A stretch of DNA of 64,000 bases from Saprospiraceae bacterium (GTDB lineage Bacteria; Bacteroidota; Bacteroidia; Chitinophagales; Saprospiraceae): assembly GCA_020629035.1 (NCBI GenBank), contig JAHDEC010000013.1, forward strand, positions 1-64,000, given 5' to 3'. Each line of letters begins with the position of its first letter. Positions within the stretch are counted from its first letter, which is position 1. Positions 9,901 through 15,930 of this stretch are shown in pieces. The notes beneath the pieces are model-generated. The model searched no databases, was not told the origin of the DNA, and worked only from the letters and a program-made list of their open reading frames with translations. The translations under genes and the position numbers were made by a program.

Positions 9901-11068
9901 CAGATGCAGTAAAAAAGCTTCCAAAATCATAAGAAGCATCAGCATCTGTGTCTGTTCCACAACCTACCATTCCACCTTCTAAAACTTCTGAGGCACAGAC
10001 AGTTCCATCGGCTGATAACAATTCTGCAATTCCGTCTATACCTCCACAAGTTGGAGCTACTACATTTACAGAGAATGGTTCAGGATATACGGTTAAAGAG
10101 CCCGCCGATCCAGTCAAAATTACATTGGCAGGATCATTATTATCAGGCCAGCAAGTTATTTCAAATGTTAAGTTGGCAGTATATTCTTCACAGGTTGGAT
10201 TATCAAAAAACAAATCTATAGATCCTCCACCAGGACCTGTAAAAGACCAGTCATTAAAAACTCCTAAGGTGCCTGGTGTTCCTGCTCCATCCACATTGTC
10301 GCTCACAATCCAAATATTTACACCATCTCCGCCTTTATCAACTAAATCATCTACTAGAATTTCTGTTGCACTTCCAGGACAATGTTCTGTTGTACCTTGC
10401 AAATCCGTAACAATGTCAACACAATTATCTTCACAATCGATGGCAAGTCCAGGAGTAATAGTACCCATACAGCTACAATCTGCTTGGATAACATCATCTG
10501 ATGTACAATCAATTCCGTCATCACAAACATCTCCTTCATTTACACAACTCCCATCATCGATAGTCGCACATGGATCGAAATTACATGCCGTAGCTGTGGT
10601 ACATCCCATTACATCTGTTAATGGACATCCATTAGCATCGTTCATGGCACTACCACCCGCTAAAATAGTAGCTACTACTTCCGGGCCACTGCCCATTCCA
10701 TCTCCCACATCTTCGGCTTCAAACAAAATACATCCAGCTTGGGCGCCTTCGCATCCATTTGCAGAACCATCTTCTGTAATGGTGATTTCGATATCAGCTC
10801 CATTCCATCCATCTCCAAAGGAATCTTCACCCACTACATCGTAGGATACGCCATTAGCTGCACAAAAAGTAGCACCGGCTGTTCCACCTGAAACTGGACC
10901 ACCTGGTGGGTCAGGATCTATGAAGAAACTTATTTCTCCAGGAAATGAACCTCCATCTGGGAAGCTTATGGTGATTTCGGTTTCACCTGCACCGCACTGG
11001 GCAAATGAGTAATTACACATTAATAATGTGCAAAATGTGAATATGACCGTAATAATCGATTTTTTCAT
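908..11068 (-). CDS. Giant secreted surface protein (3386 aa): ten Cys-repeats, HYR-like modules, dockerin-like and cohesin-like domains, T9SS type A sorting domain
   Basis: Residues 1-23 are a signal peptide ending SFA-Q. Residues about 156-200 hold a Cys/Asp-rich element (GCTTATACNFDPC, CDDGIDCTSDDVIQADCSC) common in marine bacteroidete surface proteins. Residues about 680-1560 are ten tandem units of about 88 residues, most with four conserved cysteines and the pattern ACSEE, VELKSVDGTVC, APANNTC, AYEWTAAEI, CY. Residues about 1990-2900 contain HYR-like units (DDVPPVI type). Near 3040-3095 is a dockerin-like pair whose second loop (ADVNEDQLITGFD) keeps the calcium ligands, then a cohesin-like beta domain (about 3173-3290). 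The last 85 residues (NEPNPF, ISIYDMAGKV, YYYQLEAGE) are a type A sorting signal. It is probably a cell-surface adhesin or filament exported by the type IX system. Its actual ligand is unknown. A 133-residue secreted protein lies 47 bp upstream on the same strand. Confidence 0.85.
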   Translation of the reverse strand: MKKSIITVIFTFCTLLMCNYSFAQCGAGETEITISFPDGGSFPGEISFFIDPDPPGGPVSGGTAGATFCAANGVSYDVVGEDSFGDGWNGADIEITITEDGSANGCEGAQAGCILFEAEDVGDGMGSGPEVVATILAGGSAMNDANGCPLTDVMGCTTATACNFDPCATIDDGSCVNEGDVCDDGIDCTSDDVIQADCSCMGTITPGLAIDCEDNCVDIVTDLQGTTEHCPGSATEILVDDLVDKGGDGVNIWIVSDNVDGAGTPGTLGVFNDWSFTGPGGGSIDLFFDNPTCEEYTANLTFEITCWPDNNDPANVILTGSAGSLTVYPEPFSVNVVAPTCGGIDGIAELLSADGTVCASEVLEGGMVGCGTDTDADASYDFGSFFTASACPQGPFASTDMIDCELCTCPTSVDYVDPLEMACGSAMPSLPAAGDLLTDPSLDYGVEVTWTPDPTVPVEPMGCDEETVVYTATIICLVDDSDITPAANTHTLTVYPTLTSNFEAPLCDNVTNGIYEVLAPDGTVCDMVLGTAGDLDEDCTGGAVAATLSYGPTTFFAGTPCEQIFEEDFNATCDPSFVCSADCLTIDINEVDAEACSGVAFALNIGVDNSDGADVDIYVSDDMGNTFGPFNDWEFGPNAGNLLANYVNEACDLLPIEFTYQINCWNTDTPILSGTIGTVNIAPAQPTAVITNVETEACSGQANVMTVEMRAANGSVCDVLEVPASFNMTCGSSLESVGYLWNAANIASITGGSADCYTDLTGSEDMTIYPAQPVAVVTNNEGDVCSEATNVITVELRSLDGTVCATKMYDASANMTCEVIAEDVAYEWTVAEIETITGAPAALACYSAVTGTEAVNVAPQQFTANVSNNVLDACSEETNVITVQLLAGDGTVCNEKMYNAPANNSCAAGAEDIAYAWTAAEIQTLSGSAVNCYVDVSGDASVNIYPAQHTAEVMTNVGDACSEETGVITVVLKSVDGTVCDTKMYDAPANNTCAVVASNIAYEWTAAEIQALTNAPADCYAAVSGSASVNVFPAQPSTEVTINVGTSCSEEAAVVTVELKSVDGTVCATKNYSAPANLTCAGVLEDIDYGWTAAEIATLYAAPGSLSCYADVSGTEQVTVYPQQLTAEVANNLGMVCSGAGNAITVQLKAADGTVCSSKSYPAPLNEGCGTMSVNIDYEWTVAEIEALTGAPAGNLCYLPVSGSDNVTVFPVQPVAVVTDNVADACSEQVDVITIELRAADGTVCATKTENAPLNNTCSSAVKSIAYAWTVAEIETITGAPAALACYTEVSGAEDVTVYPANPSEFVAEIINQACSEEGEVLTVELRAVDGSVCDTKIFDASANFACGSIDETIEFEWTVADLEALFGAPAAIACYTAVADQETITVYPVQPETEVTNNVGAACSEAEDVVSVDLKAADGTVCATKTFDAPANTGCEVVTVDIDYEWTLAEIIAITGDSGDADCFEALSGTEQVDVAPAQPNLVLVSATPSGCDGSDGLLTYRIVAADGVTTCINGSVVVNPNNTCNPAEVAIEYGFTAADLAFNFSANASCYTDLFETETITRPVIAQAPVINRTEACIPGNFGTCSYEVVAACGNDVLDAPASASSMEASGFAGAMIDIEVETEDGCIEIFSVAKPDCDCNISLEYADNDLSDPCACNADQSANGAGDGTFSETVTFTGTCGLTIVVGSASTPASLVGLPFTSTLNSNGTDCDYTVTFNHQDKVGYYVTLENDLGLPINDSSTGEQYAIGNVCEYPVITEPDLDDVCESADLVASIEALSSEVSGLPGTMTVSINGGPALAASDFDPAVLGVGAHTIDWVFTGDFVDNIDGTLADPANPGCQTEYRETVYINPEPVIISSPEAIMVCDGTDAIFNVQASVAAADHLTPNTSAIYFRVEALLAGVWTHIYTQSTDVGGVDGAIIDEDILVPAFGELNCSEIRIEVLADHDLGERCGVYTDPVQIIVHNEDFVACNDTISFSINADCSAETRISMFLESENEEICGEYVSDYLSTFYMSEVMDADGNPIADADLPNFIGQCLDFKVTDLCTDNYCWGVVCIEDKVAPLIENCDDLDAYLYCFEFDGVLNSSVYTNPTDGLLPYPVINDCGDDYVLTYRDEFEYLNEDDPKCGDIVITRTWVTTESAGAADGATHTLTDTCKATYTLVPFDMGGIEVPSKTVTLSCGQDAHPDSIMTYYDDVLTLDMDGCDLGRVEFNEGVQHAYPFFYAVGCDGNMHAQPINNNVCNIFTSYSDLDFAACLECPENDHKKITRTWTFLDWCTGEVVTYEQIIKAVDDVPPVIEVADYTAGIDPWNCLGNFTFQAPEHLYDDCTHFADYIVTGPGTIYSVNEGGGAPYAVTGVPKGENTFYYEAFDCCGNVAVDTVIITVIDDVPPTPITLQDLVVGMTTSNGQNGIAKVFAEEFDNGSHDGNCGPVRFEVRRGSGSSCLNEGVDGYNNNITFTNQGRIFDHENDTDNGEFITFCCEDLDQTDENGVAFGIHKVWFRVFDSGTDMIFNTEDDNFNESWINVRVEDKLFANVVCPPDVTICCGWDPDDQTHTGVPTNNSVCHDYDVEVRYNLPLGDYDEFCNEGTIQRTYDIAIERDSVTNEVTQWGGHGCTQLIYVEWSSCWDPTWPGGPLDDGSYEFGECADETLPYCGGSIDWPADETLVCTNYEFEVPTWDGTACDRIAWSVQQDTFWFEEGACFKLLNNWTVLNECVEERYPGYGTWTHTQVVKFFDDQDPIMEGVDTCYAGELVCEGMPTLVNKACDTLGECMSEWIKWEVKVDIWGDWTFDYEFSTLAPRNDPNFGTPINEFYIPATMSCEEVMVKLPEAIPVSKYQHRVVWRASDGCGNIATQTTHFTVEDKKAPTPYCLNVSTALMDNGELDLWACDFDLGSFDDCTELEELRFTFTDVDPDEDPDYNADLRCSERTFTCQDIPTGVDAGSPILVDVYVWDECGNKDFCTVELDLIDNSETNLCDEEENARILGSVKTELGESVEDVQVVIESLLPDYPRTHMTNEDGDFDTSMHPHGHNYNLTANKDIEHLNGVSTIDIVMIQRHILGLGDLTTPYKMIAADVNEDQLITGFDLVEIRKLILNIYAEFPNTDSWQFVDAHQSLTLTNPFAYNELLQVFNLTNHMEDEDFIAVKMGDVNNSVQLSAQEEADTRSKEKLYLSVEDKAFESGELVETSLTINTDQSWFGFQFTLSLDGLSFESILENNDWIGEENIAVMDDKNVTFSWNDINPIDLDAKEISLRFTATKSGNINEAISVNSSYTKAEAYTSSLSIADVVIERENISYVLHQNEPNPFMVATRIAFELPRAQEATISIYDMAGKVIKTISGNYQKGLNEIVIEKSELGASNVYYYQLEAGEFTETKKMISIQ
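6385..9026 (-). repeat. Ten tandem ~264-bp coding repeats
   Basis: Within the 3386-residue protein a unit of about 264 bp (88 codons) occurs ten times in tandem. Each begins near a PAQP- or PxQP-type motif and contains a recognisable ACSE, DGTVC, APANxxC and CY series. The tenth unit is divergent (SGCDGSDG in place of ACSE) and closes the array. Units differ from each other throughout, so the array is old or has been diversified rather than freshly expanded. Confidence 0.85.
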
Positions 11069-11115
11069 AATGGTCGGTTTTAAAAATTCTTATTAAGGGA
11101 TTCTTAATTTGGTAT

Positions 11116-11517
11116 TTAAAGTTGAGTTTTGAGTACAGCGAATTTTAGATATTGGTCGATCTCTGCTATACTTAATTTTTTATCTATATGGTTTTGTGCT
11201 ATTAGGGACTTTTGTCCTGCACTTAGATTTGTTGAGACATTTAACCATATGTCGTGGTTTTGTTGGCTTTTAGTTAAGAAGCCATTTAAGGTTGTTTGAT
11301 TTACACTAGTTGAATATCTGAGTGCATAGGCTTGTTGTAACACTTCTAAGAATGACTCACGATCGATATCTATATCGTTGCTTGTCATAGAAACTAAATA
11401 CAAATCACTAGTTGTATTTGTTTGTGCGTTAGCATTAAAACTAAAAAAGCAGCATGTAATAAGGATTATTACACTTTTTAGAATAGTAGATTGTAAAGAA
11501 TACGTCGATGTAATCAT
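11116..11517 (-). CDS. Small secreted protein of unknown function (133 aa)
   Basis: The product starts with a long N-region and a hydrophobic core (SVIILITCCFFSF) followed by NANAQ, a good signal peptide cleaved after about residue 32. The mature part of about 100 residues is rich in Ser, Thr, Gln and Leu with no motif I recognise; it looks mainly helical (SFLEVLQQAYALRY, SIAEIDQYLKFAVL). It ends 47 bp before the start of the 3386-residue giant on the same strand, so the two are probably co-transcribed and this may be an accessory or chaperone-like partner. That role is inferred from position only. Confidence 0.6.
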   Translation of the reverse strand: MITSTYSLQSTILKSVIILITCCFFSFNANAQTNTTSDLYLVSMTSNDIDIDRESFLEVLQQAYALRYSTSVNQTTLNGFLTKSQQNHDIWLNVSTNLSAGQKSLIAQNHIDKKLSIAEIDQYLKFAVLKTQL

Positions 11518-11922
11518 GAACCTTGGTATTTAAATTGATTAAAATGTTCGGATGGGCAATCCGGGTTCAGACTAGAGTTTACATCTAAACCAAATACCGT
11601 AGTTCTACTTATGGTAGGCACTGCATACTTTATGCAATGTATTACAGGCATGCTGAGCAAGCTTGTAAAACGGTTTTGGTTATTAAGTATTCAGCTAAGA
11701 ATTATTAGAATATGAGTTAATCCTAACTGAATGAAATCAAATGTATAAAAGAAAATAGGCAGGTTTAAATTTTGGATATGGTAATTATCACATATTTTTT
11801 TTTTGTTCAATGCTGCTTTGAGTGTTACAGGCCTTGATCTTTTCAAAAAGTCATTCAACAAACTCAAAATAACATGGCTCATTTCACTATCTTTCTATCT
11901 TTAAAAAAGCATCCTAATCTTC
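11518..11922. other. 405-bp intergenic region between divergent transcription units
   Basis: No supported gene is seen. The region must hold the promoter for the minus-strand small-protein/giant pair and for the plus-strand lipoprotein gene. Two near-matches to the Bacteroidota -7 element, TATCTTTC (11889-11896) and TATCTTTA (11897-11904), precede the plus-strand gene. A short perfect inverted repeat, TGCATA-ctt-TATGCA, lies at 11622-11636. A 63-codon open frame on the minus strand is judged spurious. Confidence 0.5.
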
Positions 11923-12723
11923 ATGAAAAATCATATCCTGTGTTTAATTATGGCATCAACCTGCTTTATAATTGGCTGTGCTAATCTGAAAGATTTTGCT
12001 TTGGCGGATTCCGAAGAGGAGCAAGCATTAATAACTTCGGAGGAAATTGAACAAAGAGAAAGAAAGCTTGCGTTCTATGAGCAAGAATTTGAAAAACAGT
12101 TTAATAAATATAATAAAGAATCTCCCACAGGTCTTTACTATAGCGATGACAGCAAGTACTCAAGTCCGCCGCCATTGGGATGTCATGCCCTTTGCATGTT
12201 TCAGCCTCTGTATATTGATGGTTCTGTTGATATACTTGTCTATAATGGGAGTGACCTAAGGGCACCTTACGTAAAGTACGATTCAATCTTAATTAAAGAA
12301 GGTGGAATTAATTGGAATAGAAAAAGGGAGAAAGGCATTTGTCACGAATTTGGAAAAGATGCTTGTATGTTTTGGGATGGTGAGACAAAGTCAGACATCT
12401 ATAAAAACTACTATTCGGTAACAGACACAAGCAAAACGAAAGAATTTAAAATTCAAACTATTTCTACTAAAGTTCTACAAAATAAAAACGAGCAAACGCA
12501 ATGGAGAAAAGTTATTTGTGATGATTTGGTAACTAATCGTTTGATTAACTTCATAAAAGATCATCTTGCTTTAAAAGGATTTTTCATTAGGGATGGGGAA
12601 CAAGAATGGGATGTAGTTATATCTGGAAGTACAATGCTAGCTTTGTATGAATTTCAAAAAGCCTACGATTTGCCTATTGGATATCTAGATTATGAAACAC
12701 TCTATCATCTAGGATTACCATAA
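11923..12723 (+). CDS. Lipoprotein with C-terminal peptidoglycan-binding-like domain
   Basis: The N-terminus (CLIMASTCFIIGC) is a lipoprotein signal with the lipidated Cys near residue 19. An acidic, probably coiled-coil stretch follows (EEEQALITSEEIEQRERKLAFYEQEFEKQ split over residues 31-60). The middle is unrecognised and has several cysteines (GCHALCMF, GICHEFGKDACMF). The end (LALYEFQKAYDLPIGYLDYETLYHLGL) fits the PG_binding_1 fold: a helix with FQK, then a G-x-LD-x-x-T turn and the final helix. The next gene, 36 bp downstream, encodes a paralogue that shares TDTSKTxxFK, TxWRxVxCD and the same C-terminal domain. Both are probably envelope proteins that touch the cell wall. The central domain's role is unknown. 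Confidence 0.65.
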   Translation: MKNHILCLIMASTCFIIGCANLKDFALADSEEEQALITSEEIEQRERKLAFYEQEFEKQFNKYNKESPTGLYYSDDSKYSSPPPLGCHALCMFQPLYIDGSVDILVYNGSDLRAPYVKYDSILIKEGGINWNRKREKGICHEFGKDACMFWDGETKSDIYKNYYSVTDTSKTKEFKIQTISTKVLQNKNEQTQWRKVICDDLVTNRLINFIKDHLALKGFFIRDGEQEWDVVISGSTMLALYEFQKAYDLPIGYLDYETLYHLGLP

Positions 12724-12759
12724 CTAATATTAAGTAAACAGATTTAAATTATACAGACC

Positions 12760-13404
12760 ATGGAAAAATCACAATCTATTAAACAAGTCATTTATTTACT
12801 CTTAATTTTCTGTGTAAATTCTATAGTAGCTCAACCCGATATGGGCTTTCCACATGAACCAGGTAAATGCTATGCGAAGAGTTTAATCCCAGATGTAGTG
12901 GCATTTAGCCATAGTGAAGAATATTATGTCTACCAGGGTGATAGTTTAGATGCTGATTTTTTGAAATATATTGAGCTAACGATAGTCCCTGGTTTTTCAA
13001 AGTGGGAAAAGAAAATGGAAGATGGCTGTCTGAAACCAGATCCCAAAGATTGCCTAAAATGGTCATTGACTGCAATACCTGAAGAAATAATTGCTTTTTA
13101 TGAAGTTGTCGATACGAGTAAAACTAGTGACTTTAAAAAAGAGGTTTATGAAATAAATACATTAGTACAATCAGGCGGTACCACAGAGTGGAGAGAGGTT
13201 GTGTGTGATGGTCGAGTAAGCCGTAAATTGCTAAAGCAACTGAGAAAGAGTTTTATTGCAAAGGGATACGATCTAAGTGATGAAAATAGTGGACAATTTG
13301 AAAAAGAATTAAAAGCTACTTTAGTAAAGTTTCAAAAATCTAATAGTCTGCCCATTGGGAACCTTAATCTGGAAACCTTAGCGCTTTTAGGCATCGAATA
13401 CTGA
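12760..13404 (+). CDS. Secreted paralogue with C-terminal peptidoglycan-binding-like domain
   Basis: A signal peptide (VIYLLLIFCVNSIVAQ) leads into a mature protein of about 190 residues. It shares with the preceding lipoprotein the central core (VVDTSKTSDFK, TEWREVVCDGRVSRKLLKQL) and the C-terminal peptidoglycan-binding-like domain (LVKFQKSNSLPIGNLNLETLALLGI). It lacks a lipobox and the acidic coiled-coil stretch, so one partner would be anchored in a membrane and the other soluble in the periplasm. The 36-bp spacing suggests one operon produced by tandem duplication. The shared core, with a conserved Trp-Arg and Cys-Asp pair, is not a family I can name. Confidence 0.65.
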   Translation: MEKSQSIKQVIYLLLIFCVNSIVAQPDMGFPHEPGKCYAKSLIPDVVAFSHSEEYYVYQGDSLDADFLKYIELTIVPGFSKWEKKMEDGCLKPDPKDCLKWSLTAIPEEIIAFYEVVDTSKTSDFKKEVYEINTLVQSGGTTEWREVVCDGRVSRKLLKQLRKSFIAKGYDLSDENSGQFEKELKATLVKFQKSNSLPIGNLNLETLALLGIEY

Positions 13405-13611
13405 ATGCATTAAATTAGCCAATGGATAAGAAACGCTACTTTAAAACTTGGGATCATTTAGGGATTAACTATTAAAGGCTTGAATAATCTTTTCATCTTT
13501 GAAATCGATCTTTTGATTCAATCAGCGAAATTGAGTTAACAACAGAAATAGAAATAACTATTTTTATGAATTCTAAGCTGAAAAACACTAGCCTTTTAGC
13601 CAAAGTATTCA

Positions 13612-13619
13612 TATATTTG
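13612..13619 (+). promoter_or_regulatory. Bacteroidota -7 promoter element for tRNA-Arg/rpmB operon
   Basis: TATATTTG is a perfect match to TAnnTTTG. It lies 61 bp upstream of the tRNA and would give a start near 13625. A small perfect hairpin (CGTTC-ggaa-GAACG, 13625-13638) would then begin the transcript. No convincing -33 element was seen. Confidence 0.5.
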
Positions 13620-13650
13620 CACCTCGTTCGGAAGAACGGATATTTCAATC

Positions 13651-13678
13651 ACATATATTAAAGAAATATTATATATGT
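13651..13678. repeat. Inverted repeat directly upstream of tRNA-Arg
   Basis: ACATATAT (13651-13658) and ATATATGT (13671-13678) form a perfect eight-base inverted repeat ending two bases before the tRNA. In RNA it would place a hairpin at the 5' processing site of the tRNA. Confidence 0.5.
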
Positions 13679-13680
13679 AT

Positions 13681-13754
13681 GGCTCCGTAGCTCAACTGGA
13701 TAGAGTACCTGACTACGGATCAGGAGGTTGAAGGTTCGAACCCTTCCGGAGTCA
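13681..13754 (+). tRNA. tRNA-Arg (anticodon ACG)
   Basis: The sequence folds as a standard cloverleaf: acceptor GGCTCCG with CGGAGTC (one G-T wobble) and discriminator A, D-arm around GCTC...GAGT, anticodon stem CCTGA/TCAGG with loop CTACGGA (anticodon ACG), and T-arm with GGTTCGAACCC. ACG reads CGU/CGC/CGA after deamination to inosine. CCA is not encoded. It lies 15 bp before rpmB on the same strand and is probably cut from the rpmB transcript. Confidence 0.95.
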
Positions 13755-13769
13755 CTTAAAGTTAGAATT

Positions 13770-14018
13770 ATGTCAAGAATTTGCGAATTAACAGGTAAAA
13801 GACCGATTACAGGGAATCATGTTTCTCACTCAAACCATAAAACAAGGAGAAGATTTTTACCAAATCTTCATAAAAAGAAGTTTTATATTCCTGAGGTAGA
13901 CAAATGGGTTACCATCAAAGTTTCATCAACTGCTTTGCGGTCAATTAATAAGTTAGGCATCTATGCTTACCTTAAGAAATTAGAGAAAAAAGGATATAAT
14001 CACGGCATCGAGCTATAA
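13770..14018 (+). CDS. rpmB: 50S ribosomal protein bL28
   Basis: The 82-residue product begins MSRICELTGKRPITGNHVSHS and continues with the basic KTRRRFLPNL segment typical of bL28. The frame is open further upstream, through the 3' part of the tRNA, but the ATG at 13770 gives the family's normal N-terminus and length and lies just after the tRNA. It is the first protein gene of rpmB-rpmG-DUF4295, an order conserved in Bacteroidota. Confidence 0.95.
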   Translation: MSRICELTGKRPITGNHVSHSNHKTRRRFLPNLHKKKFYIPEVDKWVTIKVSSTALRSINKLGIYAYLKKLEKKGYNHGIEL

Positions 14019-14029
14019 ACATTTAGACA

Positions 14030-14218
14030 ATGGCAAAGAAATCAAAAGGTAACAGACAACAAATCATACTAGAGTGCACTGAGCACAAGACTTCTGGTCT
14101 GCCAGGTACGTCTAGATATGTAACTCAAAAGAACAGAAAAAACACTCCAGATAGATTAGAACTTAAAAAGTTTAACCCTATCATGAAGAAATATACTATT
14201 CACAAAGAAATTAAATAG
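14030..14218 (+). CDS. rpmG: 50S ribosomal protein bL33
   Basis: This 62-residue basic protein ([20 protein letters not shown], then [20 protein letters not shown] and a C-terminal [14 protein letters not shown]) has the bL33 signature. It has a single Cys and lacks the four zinc-binding cysteines, so it is the zinc-independent form. It starts 11 bp after rpmB and ends two bases before the DUF4295 start. Confidence 0.95.
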   Translation: MAKKSKGNRQQIILECTEHKTSGLPGTSRYVTQKNRKNTPDRLELKKFNPIMKKYTIHKEIK

Positions 14219-14220
14219 TC

Positions 14221-14397
14221 ATGGCTAAAGTATCGAAAAATGCAAGGGTAGCACAAAGAGCAGCAAACGCTGGTTCTGGTAGAGACTTCGTAAAAGTAGT
14301 ACAAAGCGTAAAAGACCCACAATCAGGTAAGTATACTTACAAAGAATTAATGATTCACAAAGACAAAGTGAAAGAATTTTTCGCAGCAAATAAATAA
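14221..14397 (+). CDS. DUF4295 small basic protein (58 aa)
   Basis: The ATG at 14221 opens 58 codons beginning MAKVSKNARVAQRAANAGSG and ending with KDKVKEFFAANK before TAA. This matches the bacteroidete DUF4295 family, short Lys/Arg/Ala-rich proteins nearly always encoded right after rpmB and rpmG and thought to be ribosome-associated. The two-base gap after the rpmG stop indicates tight co-translation. Its molecular role is not established. Confidence 0.9.
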   Translation: MAKVSKNARVAQRAANAGSGRDFVKVVQSVKDPQSGKYTYKELMIHKDKVKEFFAANK

Positions 14398-14420
14398 CTG
14401 TAATAGTTCAAACTTTAATG

Positions 14421-14453
14421 AAAGTCCATAACCTCAAGTTTTGGGCTTTTTTT
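14421..14453 (+). terminator. Intrinsic terminator after the rpmB-rpmG-DUF4295 operon
   Basis: AAAGTCC (14421-14427) pairs with GGGCTTT (14443-14449), including one G-U pair, and runs into seven Ts in total. It separates the ribosomal-protein genes from ftsY, which may have its own promoter (a loose TACTTTTTG lies at 14480-14488). Confidence 0.65.
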
Positions 14454-14515
14454 ATATACACATTAGTAAACTATTACTCTACTTTTTGCATTGACAAAGT
14501 ATAACACAACAACCA

Positions 14516-15469
14516 ATGAGCTTTTTTAAGAAATTTTTCACCAGAGAGAAGAAGGAAGACCTTGATCAAGGACTTGAAAAAACAAAGTCAAATATATTCG
14601 GACAAATTGCCAAAGCAGTAGCCGGTAAATCTACGGTCGATGAAAGTTTCTTAGACGAATTAGAAGCCATATTTATTTCTGCAGATGTTGGACTTGATAC
14701 TACCATTAAAATTATAGATAGACTTGAAGCCCGAGTTGCAAAAGACAAGTATATAAATACTGAAGATCTAAACCGAATACTTAAAGACGAAATAGCCAAC
14801 ATCTTTCTAGAAAATAAAACTGAAGATGTTGATGGCTATGAATTACCCACACAAACTAAGCCTGCCATCTTCTTAGTCGTAGGTGTTAATGGAGTAGGAA
14901 AAACTACAACGATTGGTAAAATAACACACCAATTAAAAAAGCAAGGTAAGTCTGTTGTATTAGGAGCTGGAGATACCTTTAGAGCAGCGGCTGTAGACCA
15001 ACTTAAAATATGGGCAGATCGTAATGATTGTCATTTCTTTTCTAAAGGAATGAATACAGATCCAGCAGCAGTAGCTTATGAAACAGTACAATATGCCATT
15101 AATAATCAACTAGATGTCGCCATCATTGATACAGCAGGAAGACTCCATACTAAGAAACATTTGATGGGTGAACTTTCCAAAATTAAGCGTTCTGTAGAAA
15201 AATCATTGCCTGGTGCTCCTCATGAAGTGCTACTAGTTTTAGATGCCACAACTGGTCAAAACGCGATCGAGCAAGCCAAACACTTTACTGAAGCTACGGA
15301 TGTTTCAGCTATTGCACTAACCAAGCTAGATGGTACAGCTAAAGGTGGTGTGGTTTTAGGTATATCTGACATCTTCAAAATACCGATCAAATACATTGGT
15401 GTAGGTGAAGGTATTGACCATCTCCAACCATTTAACAGGTCAGCATTTATTGAAGCCTTGTTTAATTAA
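14516..15469 (+). CDS. ftsY: Signal recognition particle receptor FtsY
   Basis: This 317-residue SRP-type GTPase docks ribosome-SRP complexes at the membrane for co-translational insertion. The N-terminal helical domain is short and basic (MSFFKKFFTREKK), without the long acidic A-domain of E. coli. Residues 123-130 are the P-loop GVNGVGKT, DTAGR is at 205-209, TKLDGTAKGG starts at 269, and the closing GVGEGIDHLQPF is the usual SRP GTPase end. Its place after rpmB-rpmG-DUF4295 matches the order common in the phylum. Confidence 0.97.
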   Translation: MSFFKKFFTREKKEDLDQGLEKTKSNIFGQIAKAVAGKSTVDESFLDELEAIFISADVGLDTTIKIIDRLEARVAKDKYINTEDLNRILKDEIANIFLENKTEDVDGYELPTQTKPAIFLVVGVNGVGKTTTIGKITHQLKKQGKSVVLGAGDTFRAAAVDQLKIWADRNDCHFFSKGMNTDPAAVAYETVQYAINNQLDVAIIDTAGRLHTKKHLMGELSKIKRSVEKSLPGAPHEVLLVLDATTGQNAIEQAKHFTEATDVSAIALTKLDGTAKGGVVLGISDIFKIPIKYIGVGEGIDHLQPFNRSAFIEALFN

Positions 15470-15531
15470 TTTTCAATTTCTTTAACAAGCTATTAAGAAA
15501 ATCTGTAATAGATAAGTATCATCTTTGTGAT

Positions 15532-15930
15532 ATGAAAAATAGTCTTATTATCATTTTAGTTTGCCTAATCAGCTCAGCTACTAGTTTTGCACAGGAGCAA
15601 AAAACGGTGGACTTAGCATTCGAACAAACATTAATAGAACTTGGTGAAATCAAACGTGGTGATGTTAGAAAAACAGCCTTCACTTTTACCAATACTGGAA
15701 CAGAAGCACTTGAAATAGACTTAGTTTCTGGCTGTGTTTGTACTACCCTTGATTGGCCAAGACTACCTATAAAATCAGGTGAAAAAGCAACCATTGATGT
15801 AACTTTTGATAGCACAGAGAAAGAAGAATCTGGCGAAGTGGAAATTGATGTAATTTTCAAAAATCAGGATCCTGAGCACGATCGACCACTATTTAAAATA
15901 GTTAGTTACACCTTCGAACTCCTTCCCTAA
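15532..15930 (+). CDS. Secreted DUF1573 protein (132 aa)
   Basis: A signal peptide ([18 protein letters not shown]) is followed by one DUF1573 domain: F[15 protein letters not shown], [35 protein letters not shown] and VTFDST. This Ig-like (ASH-type) domain is frequent in secreted bacteroidete proteins, but its role is unknown. The CVC pair could bind metal or form a disulfide. Its TAA stop overlaps the TAG stop of the convergent lepA gene by four bases in total. Confidence 0.85.
   Translation: MKNSLIIILVCLISSATSFAQEQKTVDLAFEQTLIELGEIKRGDVRKTAFTFTNTGTEALEIDLVSGCVCTTLDWPRLPIKSGEKATIDVTFDSTEKEESGEVEIDVIFKNQDPEHDRPLFKIVSYTFELLP

Noticed and set aside
9948-10844. A 298-codon open frame on the plus strand inside the giant gene
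   Set aside because: It is antisense to the clear minus-strand frame, is Ser/Pro-rich and has no signal or motif; it follows from the codon use of the opposite strand.
908-11068. A cellulosome scaffold or enzyme reading of the dockerin/cohesin-like protein
   Set aside because: There is no glycoside hydrolase or carbohydrate-binding domain in the protein or next to it; the architecture fits a T9SS surface adhesin.
11691-11882. A 63-codon minus-strand open frame in the long intergenic region
   Set aside because: It is short, hydrophobic and has no homology I recognise; no promoter match lies close by on that strand.
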